A stretch of DNA of 64,000 nt from Liquidambar formosana (lineage: Eukaryota; Streptophyta; Magnoliopsida; Saxifragales; Altingiaceae): contig CM077832.1 in NCBI GenBank assembly GCA_039720395.1, positions 34,151,258-34,215,257 of the forward strand. Reading direction: 5' to 3'. The translations under genes were made by a program, and so were the position numbers. The first letter of the stretch is position 1. Every line of letters begins with the position of its first letter. Below the pieces are notes generated by a model. That model was not told the origin of the DNA. It ran no database searches and worked only from the letters and a program-made list of their open reading frames with translations. Below are positions 12,633 to 22,136 of the stretch, piece by piece.

Positions 12633-14207
12633 CTCATAAAGGGCCTTCTATTACAAAATAAAAAGGAAAACTCATAAAGGGCCTATTCAGACTGGCAGTT
12701 CATGATGAAGAAATCTGTTTACCAAGCTAAAATATATTAAGCCCATATTGAACAGCATCATTGTGCCTATATTTCCTTCTTTAGTTAATAATTCTCGTAA
12801 TACTATCATTCTTCGAAATCTATCTCAACTATATATTTGTTAAAAACAGACTCGCAAATTTGAAAAATTAACATTAGAATTTCCCAGGCCTTCAATGCTT
12901 AGAAGGGAAGTAATCCTAAGATTTGTCATAATTATCCAAATGGGTCTTGTTAACCCTAATGGGTGGACCAATAGTTCCAAGGACTTACGCATTAAGAAGC
13001 CAGAATGTCCTGCATTTAACTCCTTACTCTTTATTGGGATCACCCACCAGCTGACTTCATCTTGTGCATTGATTGATGCAGAGTCGATAGTAGCTTTACT
13101 GATATCAAAGGGATTAGTTACGAAGAAATTTTGGATACCCTTATTAAGCAATATAATTCAAAATCAAGAAAGTGAGGACACTAATAAGTAATAACTTGGC
13201 CGGAATTATGGGTCAGAACTGGTTGAAAATTTTGGGTCTAGTCCATGGCTAGAGTCAAACCAGGGCTGTGTTTGGGCCTGATATTTGAGCTGTCTTGGGC
13301 TTTTTTTTTTTTTTTGGGTAACCACACAACACAAATGAGGAAATTCACTTTTCAAGATTTTATGAAAAATATAAAACGGGCCCAAGAGCCCATAATTCTC
13401 TTGGGCATTTTACTTGCAAGGTTTCCAGCTTTTACCAAGTCAGATTCTGATAAGAATCAGTAATGTCCAGTGGAACATATATTAGCACATCTCAGCCCTA
13501 AACTCGATCGATTATGATAATTTCAATCCCTTCCCAGTGGAGCAAGCATGGTTAGTAAATTAATTAAGCCATCCCACGGTGATCCCTAGAAAGTAGAGAA
13601 ACTTTTATGGTAATTAAATTTATTTATTTTGCTAAGAACAATACTTAAATTTAGGTTTCTACTGCAATTGTATTAATGCAATTATTAAAGTTTCAAAATG
13701 TGTTAGGCAAGAGAGTATTACATTCTTTTTGAAACGTAATTGAAGATTTAGAAAGGATAAAAATTGGGATGGAAGAATGGAAGGATGAAGGAGAGGGGGA
13801 TAAGGATAGTTTTGTCATTTTAATACTTCCTTATAGATTATAGATATGCAGCAATATTTTCTCGTGTTTCTTTTTTCCTTTTCATTGTTTTCCTCTTCTT
13901 TTTAAAAAAAAAAAAAAAAAATTTTCCTACCAACAATATATTTAGACCTTCAATCTGACTAAGATTTAAACATGGATAATGTCACCACGGCACCATCCAC
14001 TTCGAGTTGGTAAACACCCTGAAAATGGGCTAATAACTGGCCTTAGTAGAAAATTTTATGACCTTTTATTATGGCCACTGGTATCAAGATCAACTATTTT
14101 ATTTCATTTTTTTGAAAAATATTTTATTCCATTAGGTTACGTAGTATTGATTTCAATATGTAGTTTTAAAACTAAGGGTACTTGTGTAAAGTGTCAAAAG
14201 CATCAAA
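12633..14207. other. Gene-free sequence
   Basis: Overlapping frames on both strands at 12840-13191 have no recognisable motif. The rest is AT-rich with A/T runs. Confidence 0.45.
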
Positions 14208-14594
14208 AGAACATCTCACCATAATTGTTATATTTTCGTGAAAATAGCTAGCAAAAGTATAATTTTTTTAAATATCTAGCTACTCCACCCATACTAATTA
14301 TTTTCTAAAATTTTCAATATATATATAAAGTATTAAACTACAAATAGTCAGTAAATAGTGGTTCACTACCATAGCAAATGGTAAAATAGCTTGCATTCTA
14401 ACCTCATTTTTTCACTTTGCTCAGCTATAATAGCCAAGGAGTTAGATAGCTAACCTCCCGATAACATCTCCAACCACAATAGCTATATTTTAGCTAAAAT
14501 AGCTACCAAAAGGACGAGTTTTTGAAAGAGCTAGCTAACTATTTAAGTTTTACTCCAACCATACTAGCTATTTTCCAAAATCTTCAATATATTG

Positions 14595-14598
<4 letters not shown>

Positions 14599-14629
<31 letters not shown>
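14599..14629. repeat. (TA)n microsatellite
   Basis: Inside MITE copy 2 of the 14.2-15.2 kb cluster. Confidence 0.95.
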
Positions 14630-14635
<6 letters not shown>

Positions 14636-14637
14636 TT

Positions 14638-14772
14638 ACATCAGCACCTTGCCTTGGGGGTTGTACCCCTAGCATTAATCCAATGTACCTCATATCTTAC
14701 TAATGCATAAGGTACAACTCTCATTGCGGGTATTGATATAAGTTATATTAGCACTGTGCTTACATGATCATC
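14638..14772. mobile_element. Small MITE, GTTGATATAACTTATATCAAC-type family (copy 1)
   Basis: Contains GGGGGTTGTACCCCTAGCAT, CTCATATCTTACTAATGCAT and TGATATAAGTTATATTAGCA; an inverted copy of the sequence at 21029-21200. Inserted in MITE copy 2 beside a TA repeat. Confidence 0.5.
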
Positions 14773-14816
14773 ATTCTATATATATATTGAAAAACATTAA
14801 AATATGATAAAAAGTA

Positions 14817-15101
14817 CTCCCTTCTTTCCTGTATTATTAGCCTCACTTTCTTTTTGGAATGTTTCAAAATTATTGTCACATTTCAAAAGTCAATGATTAT
14901 TGTTATTTCATTTCCTAAAATACCTTTAAAAGAGTATTATATTTTTCAAATGTTTTGTACACTTTAGGGTAAAATTGGAATATCAAAACATATATGTTGA
15001 TGTGAAAACATTTAACAGGATTTCTTAAAAAAGATTTGTGTGTTTTTTTTTTTTTTTTTTTTTTTATTATAAAGGAAACAATCAATTAAGAACGAAGGGA
15101 G
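14817..15101. mobile_element. Stowaway-like (Tc1/mariner) MITE
   Basis: 285 bases, ends CTCCCTTCTTTCCT and, on the other strand, CTCCCTTCGTTCTT, flanked by TA on both sides (14815-14816 and 15102-15103). This is the classical Stowaway signature. No coding capacity. It lies inside MITE copy 2. Confidence 0.75.
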
Positions 15102-15337
15102 TATCAAAATGCTAATAACTAGCGAAGTGGCTAGTTATATATGGCAGGTCATTATAGTAAATGGTAAAGTATAATAACTAAGGGGGTTGGATAGCTACCC
15201 CTCTAAGATATAAGAGCATTTCCAAGAGACTATCTATTTTAACTTCTTAGTTAAAGTAGAGAGTAGCATTATCTTTAAAAGGCTAGCTATTCAATTCTCT
15301 AAAATAGCTAGATTCTTTGAAACTCTCCCAATATAGT

Positions 15338-15348
15338 TAGCCATCTTG
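15338..15348. repeat. Left TSD of Pack-MULE 1 (TAGCCATCTTG)
   Basis: Exact 11-base match to 18219-18229, directly outside both terminal repeats. Nine or ten bases may be the true duplication, with adjacent matches by chance. Confidence 0.75.
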
Positions 15349-18218
15349 GGATTTGGATTTGCTGCAGTTGACCATTTCAACTGCAGCATCCAGTAACCGA
15401 TAGATGGACGACACTGTGTCCAATTAAAGTTATCAATGGCTGGGATTCAAAATGCGCCAAAAAAAAAGGTCGTTTCAACTAGAGTAGCCTGACATTAACG
15501 GCGTGGGACGGAGGGATTCAAAAAAATACCAAAACGCTGCGTTTGGTATCATTTCTATTTCCCCCAAATTTTCAGATCTGAGATTTCATTCTCCACCCCC
15601 GCTTTCTCGCTCCTCTTTCCCTCCTCTCTCTCCCTCTCAGATCCATGCACTACCGGTGACGAGCATCTCCCATCACCGGAAGGCGCTCCACCCCAGCTCT
15701 TTGTCAGCACTCTTCAGGGGCCTGTCGGTTGGACCGCTCTCCTCCCCGCTATCGCATCTTCTCCCCCATTGGCTGGAAGTCCCTTTTGTCTCTCTCTCCC
15801 CTATTGAATCTCAGATCCACTCATCGGGGAGCCTCTCCCCCGTCAGCGGGGCGCCACGCCGGCCCGCTCATCGTCGGCACTCCCCTCGTTGTCGGGTTTA
15901 GGAGACGCCAATCATTTTTTCCCTGCCCCTGCCGCTACCACTGCTCCATCTCGATATCTCTCTCAGGTCCCAACCCCCCTCACCATCAGCGCACTACGTA
16001 GTCGTCGACCCATTTCACCTCCCGTTAGCGTCTTCTTCCATGCCCCTGAAACCTAAGTATGTTTTTTTCTTCTTTTTTTTTTTCTTTTTTTTTTTTTTGT
16101 GTGTATGTGTGTGTGTAACCCTAACCCCGAAATACATGTTCAAAAATCTGGTTTAGAATGGTTTTTATTATTATTTTTCTTTGTGTATACATGGTGGTAC
16201 TACTGCTGCTAGCGTTAGGGGTTAGGGATTTTTTTGTGTATAGTTCAATTGTTTTTTTTTTGGGTATGTTGCTGTTGCTGCTAGTGTTAGTGCTTAGGGA
16301 AACTAAACCTTTAACTGGATTTTGTGAGTGGGCAAAAGACAACATTAGAAGTAATGCTGTTGCACCTTGGTACATCAGATCCTCAATGGTTGAGAAAGTA
16401 TTTCCTTTCATCGTATGTGATTTTAAGTTGGGCTGAGCTTCCTCGGGTTGTCAATTGGCTGATTACAGTGGTCATGGATCTTGCACGAAATCAAAATGAA
16501 CTGTCAAAATTTTAACATTTCATCAAAATTTCTAAACTTGCTATCTATTTAGATATAGTACGCATATTGAAAATTGATCTAGTCTAGTATATAATACAAT
16601 ACTATACATTTGATATAATTCAGCCAAGACAGAGGCCAAAGTTGATGCCACTGTACTTTCTAACTTTCTATGCCATGGTAGGGGACAAGTGAGTGATATT
16701 CTGTATCTCTTATTTAGATTAATTTTTCATTTTGTCTCCTCAATTTGCTCTTTCATTCTAGGTTCTCAGCAACAAGGAATATTTGGAAGAGGTATTTTCC
16801 CAGACTCCTCTTCGGCGCCTTGGAGATCCATTAGAGGTCTCATCCCTGGTGGCATTCCTTTGTTTACCTACTTCATCATATATCACTGGCCAGATTATTT
16901 GTGTTGATGGCAGGATGCCTGTAAATGGTTTTTACCCTCGACTTCTAATGTTTTTTTTTTTTTTTTTTTTTTTTTTTTGGGTATGTTGCTGGATTTTGTT
17001 TTCGTTTGAGTGCCTCCATTTTGGCCAATTTACTCTGCATATTTAATGAAGCAATAGAAAAGTTAGGGGTTAGGAATTTTTTGTGTATAAAATAAAGCTT
17101 GAATGCAATGTTTAGCAGCCCATTTTCTTTTACACTTTGTTAAAGATTGGTGTTTTTTTTTTTTTTTTTTTGGGGGGGGTGTTTCAAACGAGGGGTATCC
17201 CAAGCAATTAGGCCCAAGGGTAATCCCCGTGATGTACAAACCACACGCAAGCTCATGCATTCGATAATCCCCTATAGTTTATTAAGCTCTGTATAATTTT
17301 ATTAAGATCTGTATAAAGCACCTTTTTTGGATTTCTATTTAATGACAATATTAACTTTTGTTTTTCCCTAATTACCATGCTTTCCAATTTTGTTGTGTAG
17401 GTTGATGATTATATCGGGGTTTTGTGCAATGGATTAAAGACTATTTGGAAGAATTGGTCTTTTTTGCAATGGTTTGAAGACTTTCTAGAAGAACTACAAC
17501 TGGATAACTAGAAGAGGTGGAGCAGCCCAAAATGAAGATGAGAATAGTGATTTGGCTAGGATAAAAGGCCTCATTGTTATTAACCAAATATCAAAGTTTT
17601 TGAATTTGCCTGTTGGCCATTGTTTTGGCTTTAAGCATTATTATCAAATGTCATTTATGTTATGCTATATTTCTGTTTTTTCAAGATCACGCAAAAGCAC
17701 AACTTGACGATAGCTCCTTCCAAGCCAACTGAAAGAAAGTTATGGCTGGGCTTTGTTGCTCAACTGGCACAGCAATTTGAGCACCAATTGTAGTCCTTTT
17801 GGGGTTTATAGATTAGTCGCTTTTTCCATTAACGCTTTGCCTTGGGTGTTTTGGCATTGGCTTTATTGAGGCCAGACGGCAGAAAAGAACGAAGCTGAGG
17901 GCAGAGGGGTTGCTCTGACGAGAGGGTGAAGGGGACGGAGAGGAGCAGAAGCGGAGATGAGAGAGTGGAGAGAGGAGAAAGGAGCAGAGAGGAGGAGAGA
18001 GAGTCGAGATCTGGTTTTGAAACCAGATCTGCATCTTGGCTCCTAAAAGGTTTTCCCCAAATGCTGCATTTTGGGAACAACACAAAAGGCGTTAAAGCCA
18101 AACGGACACCCTCCTTGTAATTCATCTCAACCGTTCATGAACTGAGCTGCCACATGTCATCCATCTATCGACCACAGGACACTGCAGTTGAAATAGCCAA
18201 CTGCAACAAATCCCATTC
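15349..18218. mobile_element. Pack-MULE 1, carrying short-chain dehydrogenase exons
   Basis: 2870-base element. The left end reads GGATTTGGATTTGCTGCAG; the reverse complement of the right end reads GAATGGGATTTGTTGCAG. Similarity continues for about 70 bases on each side (shared core CGATAGATGGA). It is bordered by an 11-base direct repeat TAGCCATCTTG at 15338-15348 and 18219-18229, within the 9-11 bases typical of Mutator-like elements. No transposase is seen, so it is non-autonomous. Subterminal regions (about 15540-15660 and 17920-18060) are CT/GA-rich and partly inverted copies. The interior contains two host-gene exons (16309-16943). The element interrupts a MITE whose ends lie near 15211 and 18413. 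Confidence 0.8.
16309..16943 (+). pseudogene. Captured tropinone-reductase-like SDR gene fragment (2 exons + intron)
   Basis: Exon a (about 16309-16397) reads CEWAKDNIRSNAVAPWYIR then SSMVEK; exon b (16762-about 16943) reads [20 protein letters not shown], then [13 protein letters not shown] and [19 protein letters not shown]. These are the C-terminal third of plant tropinone-reductase-like short-chain dehydrogenases. A GT donor at 16398 and an AG acceptor at 16760-16761 give an in-frame junction, so genomic DNA rather than mRNA was captured. The NAD(P)-binding TGxxxGIG region and catalytic YxxxK lie upstream in the family and are absent, so no enzyme activity is expected. The usual VDGGM is VDGRM here. 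The start of exon a (LTGFCEW where the family has about LTKNLACEW) looks shortened. Confidence 0.8.
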
Positions 18219-18229
18219 TAGCCATCTTG
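18219..18229. repeat. Right TSD of Pack-MULE 1 (TAGCCATCTTG)
   Basis: Exact copy of 15338-15348, directly outside the right terminal repeat. Confidence 0.75.
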
Positions 18230-18768
18230 ACTCTCTTAGCTAAAGTAAATAAAAAATAGCTAGTCCACTAAGGAAAAAATAAGTAACCCTATTAGAACCT
18301 TAAGTTAAATAGGAGTTCTCTATTTTAACTAGTCCTATTGGAAAATCCTTTAGACTCCCTTAACTAAATAAGAAGGAATGCTTATTGGAGATGCTTTAAG
18401 ATGCTCTAAAGGGTTGAAAGACAAGAAAAATAGAGAGAGATATAAAGACAAACATACAAAAGGAAATTGCAATATCTTTGCAATTGCTGTCAAGCTAAGG
18501 CTAAATTATGTTACTGAGGTAGTCATTTGCTAGGGATTGCCGAGTGTTAGGGTCGGCAAAGCCCAACAAAATCCAACGTCACCGCATGAATCTTAGTATC
18601 TAACACAAAGTTAGTATGATTTGGATTTATCTTAATCGTGTTTTGATTGTAAACATGTCACTCATTTAATAAAAATGTCAACATGATACGAAGATGACCT
18701 TGTTTAAGGAGTAGATGATACTCTTAATTAATGATCTCTATTTTTAAAAAATAAAATAAATAGGCAAA

Positions 18769-19074
18769 GGCTTGTTTGGGTGTTCAATTTGAAATTAAAC
18801 AATTCATTAAATTTTAATTACATAGTGTTAAGAGAACAATCCATCATCTTAAATTGACAAATACAAGAAAATTATAGTCGTCATTATAAATAAGAATAGA
18901 AATTTAAAATAGTGGCATTTTATGAATTTCTTAGAATTGATTCTATAACATCAACTATAGTGATAACCCTAACATTTTAAAATATTATAAGTTAAGGTGA
19001 AAGATTTATACTTTCAACACTACATAAAATTTTGTTGAATTGTTTAATTTTGAATTAGACACCCAAACAAGTCC
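18769..19074. mobile_element. MITE with GGCTTGTTTGGGTGT ends
   Basis: 306 bases; left GGCTTGTTTGGGTGTTCAAT pairs with right (complement) GGACTTGTTTGGGTGTCTAA, extending through AAATTAAACAATTCA. TSD not clear. Confidence 0.6.
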
Positions 19075-19638
19075 TAGGATGATTTTAATTGGTAATAGAT
19101 TTTATTCTGCTTTGCCTTAAAAAGAACATTATAATTCTTTTAACAGGAGGGAAAATAAGAACACTGGAGGGGCCATTTTCCTTTTTTAGTTTGAATATTT
19201 TTTAAATAAAATATTCACTAAAACTTCCGAAGAATAGCTTACAGGTCACAAAAGAGGTGGCTCAGTTTGAATAAGTCACAAGATATAATTTTGTTTGATT
19301 GTGATAAGAGTTGAAAAGAGTTTTAATTAGGAGATAATTAATGTGCCTCAATGACATGATAGCCTAATGTTATTCTTTTCATTTATTAATTAAGTGAGCA
19401 ATCTTAAATTAAACTTATAGAAAAACAGTGATACCCATTTGTTGATATTGATGATATAAAGGTACAAGTAATTTCTATTGATTGTCAATTTTTTTTTTTT
19501 TAAAACAAAATGGTTTATTTTATTTATTTTTAATTTCACTTGTCCTCCACGAAACATCTAAAAAAGTTTTTAAGTTTCATTTGAAACTTGAAATCTTATC
19601 CTAAGTCCATCGCCCCAATTGGTGTTGTAAATGTCCTA

Positions 19639-20181
19639 AGGCTTTGTTTGGATGAGTATTTGACAAAATTACAGTGAATTTCAGAATTTAAAATTTATAA
19701 CTATCAAAATTCTTCAATTTGGCTAAACTTTTCAAAAGTGAAAAATTCTCAATATTTTGCAATTTCATTATTGGGTGAGTGTTGTGAACTCCTAGCTATT
19801 AGGACTTAGGAGAGGGGGTTTTGTGCGAGCTAGTAGTGATGGTGGTGACTGACGGTCGTAGTGGTGACTAGTAGCAGTGATGATGATTGGCGGTAGTGGG
19901 TGGGCAATGGTGGTGGTGGCCTGGTGGGCAATGGTGGTTTGGTAGGTGATGGTAGGCGGTTGTGGTGGGCTACTAAGTTTGGTTCATTTGGAATTTAACA
20001 AATTTCATTTTTTACATGGAATTTTTAGGTGGAAGTTGACCCTTTCATCAAATTTTGATTGGAACTGTGGAATTTTGAAGTTTTGATTTGAACTGTGGAA
20101 TTTTGAAGTCTGATTACCCAAAACTTTTTAAAATTTGTGAAATTTCATTTTTAAGGAAAATTTCTCATTCAAATACAACCT
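19639..20181. mobile_element. Degenerate MITE with GGCTTTGTTTGGATGA end
   Basis: Left GGCTTTGTTTGGATGAGTAT loosely pairs with right (complement) TAGGTTGTATTTGAATGAGA. The centre (19830-19975) is a GGTGG/GTAGTGG-rich imperfect repeat, unlike its AT-rich arms. Confidence 0.45.
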
Positions 20182-20730
20182 AATAATTTTAAAATTCTAG
20201 ATCTCTCTAAACAGATTCATCATGTTATTAATTCGGAGACAAAAAAAATTTACATGTAATTGATACGATTAACATATTATTACAAGCCAACAAGAATGAG
20301 CAAAATAACAATATTCATGAACCAATAAAAATAGAACAAAGTGAGAATGTTAACTACTTTTTAATACAATATTTTTAATTTACTTAATTTTAATTGATTT
20401 GTGATATCAACCCATCATATCACATTAACTTACTTACCCGGACAAACTCGCGTGAGCCTGAAAAAATAATAAATAAATGCCGGCAGACAAATTTGACTGA
20501 GAACGACACTGATTTTTTTTTTTTTTTTTTTGGGTAATGAGAGCGAGACTGATTCTTGATTGGACTAAAATAGATGCTCTCGCTCTCTCCGTTACTTCCC
20601 TGAAAAGCAATGGAAAACAACTACAATTTGAAGACAAATAATTATTAAAAAAAAAGGACAAATAATTCATTTACGGAAGGAAATCTTGCAGTCATAAAAT
20701 CCAACACCTTTCCTCCAGTCCTATTAATTA

Positions 20731-21564
20731 GGGTGGTCATGGGTCGAATGGGTGCTGGTTTGGAGTTCATCTGCCTTTCGTTCACGTTTTGATAGATGAA
20801 TCAAATTCGCATCTATTTCTATCCACACAAACAAACGATTTTGATTACATATAACATATCGGGTTGTGGGTGGGTTATAGTTGAATCTATGGGTTGAGAT
20901 TTTAGTTGGATCCTCCTGATTTTTTTTTCCTTAATTTGGTCATAACATTTTATATCTTCAAAATGCAAACAGAAAAAAAAGATAAAATGATAAATAATTC
21001 AAGACATATGTTGATTATATTATATAGATATAGGATGATGATCAAGTAAGCACGTGTTGATATAACTATATCAACACCCACATTAGGAGTTGTATCTTAT
21101 GTATTAGTGAGATATGAAGTACATTAGACCAATGCAAGAGGTACAACCCCCAATGCATGCTGTTGATATAACTTATATCAACATGTGTTGATAAAATCAT
21201 TACCATATATATATACACACACATACATATATAGAAAGAGCTTGGGAGAAAGAGCATGAATAGTAAAATAAAAATTATAAAACATATATTGATTCTTAAA
21301 AAAGAAATAAAAGTTAAGAATTACTGATGCATCGTCATATGTAAGATGTATAATTTAATAACTATGAAAATATGCGGACGGATGGGTTTGAATCAATTTT
21401 TTTCTTTCAAAACCGCGAACTACCAACAAAACTGCAAAAAAAAAAAAAAAAAAAAAAAATCCTAAACCACTGCCCACCCATCCCATCTGTTGAATCCACC
21501 CAATGCCTTTAGGTAGGGTCGGATTGGACGGTTTTCACATGCCGAGCGGTTCCATGAGCACCCC
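20731..21564. mobile_element. hAT-like insertion upstream of MFS copy A
   Basis: About 834 bases between GGGTGGTCATGG and CCATGAGCACCCC. Flanks ATTAATTA (20723-20730) and ATTAATCG (21565-21572) suggest an 8-base TSD, 6 of 8. The copy B promoter reads straight across the site (GTCCTGTTCAATCCCC near 31537-31552), while copy A shares sequence with B on both sides. It contains the MITE at 21029-21200. The right end is about 0.2 kb from the copy A ATG. Confidence 0.6.
21029..21200. mobile_element. Small MITE, same family as 14638-14772, inverted
   Basis: Ends rich in GTTGATATAA/TTATATCAAC with interior GGTACAACCCCCAATGCAT and AGTGAGATATGAAGTACATT, matching the complement of 14638-14772. It lies inside the hAT-like insertion upstream of MFS copy A. 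Confidence 0.5.
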
Positions 21565-21777
21565 ATTAATCGTCCACATACACGTGCCAATCTCCCTAAA
21601 TCCTACGTACTGCATCCCACACTCTACGTACTTTATACACTACATACATATTCACACATGTATGTCTACCAAAGTCAAACATGGAACATCACCCCTCTCC
21701 CTCTACTTTCTCTCTCTAAAAACATACCCAAACAGGGGAGAGGAAGGGGGGCTCTGTTCTGAAACAGAGCACTGAAG

Positions 21778-22071
21778 ATGAAGGTGAAATCAGAGACGTT
21801 GACGTTGGTACTGGTGAATCTCGCGGGGATCATGGAGAGAGCCGACGAGTCTCTGCTACCAGGGGTGTACAAGGAGGTAGGTGCAGCACTGCACACGGAC
21901 CCAACAGGGCTGGGCTCACTCACTCTGTTTCGATCCATAGTACAGTCTTCATGCTACCCTCTCGCGGCTTACTTAGCTATGCGCCACAATCGTACCCACG
22001 TCATTGCTCTCGGTGCGTTCCTCTGGGCTGCCGCCACCTTCCTCGTCGCCTTCTCCTCCACCTTCCTCCAG
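21778..22071 (+). CDS. MFS copy A exon 1
   Basis: 98 codons, phase 0, ending in CAG at a GT donor (22072). It codes the first transmembrane segments. A TA/TG dinucleotide run starts only 16 bases inside the intron. Confidence 0.9.
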
Positions 22072-22087
22072 GTACCCACTCCTCTCC

Positions 22088-22136
<49 letters not shown>

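Larger units (their letters stand above)
14208..15210. mobile_element. Two adjacent MITE copies of the same AACATCTCCAA family
   Basis: Copy 1 (about 14208-14460) starts AGAACATCTCACCATAA; copy 2 (about 14461-15205) starts ATAACATCTCCAACCACAA. Both have AAAATAGCTA blocks followed by ACTCCAMCCATACTA and TCTTCAATAT-like segments and end in a GTTRGATAGCTAMCC block. Copy 2 is interrupted by a TA repeat, a MITE at 14638-14772 and a Stowaway element at 14817-15101. Boundaries are approximate. Confidence 0.55.
15211..18413. mobile_element. GAGCATCTCCAA-type MITE interrupted by Pack-MULE 1
   Basis: The left end AGAGCATTTCCAAGAGAC (about 15211) pairs with the right end, whose reverse complement begins AGCATCTTAAAGCATCTCCA (near 18413). 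Both arms share a TTAACT/TAGTTAA-rich body. Without the 2870-base insert and one TSD copy it would be about 320 bases. It is the last of three related copies in 14208-18413. Confidence 0.6.

Noticed and set aside
12840..13191. Overlapping sense and antisense frames of about 100 codons
   Set aside because: No family motif in either strand; frames of this size occur by chance in this window.
15503..15901. 132-codon frame in the left part of Pack-MULE 1
   Set aside because: Ser/Pro/Leu-rich translation of a CT-rich subterminal region; no motif, and overlapping frames look equally good.
17813..18125. Overlapping frames at the right end of Pack-MULE 1
   Set aside because: These translate the inverted CT/GA-rich subterminal region and are the mirror of the left side.
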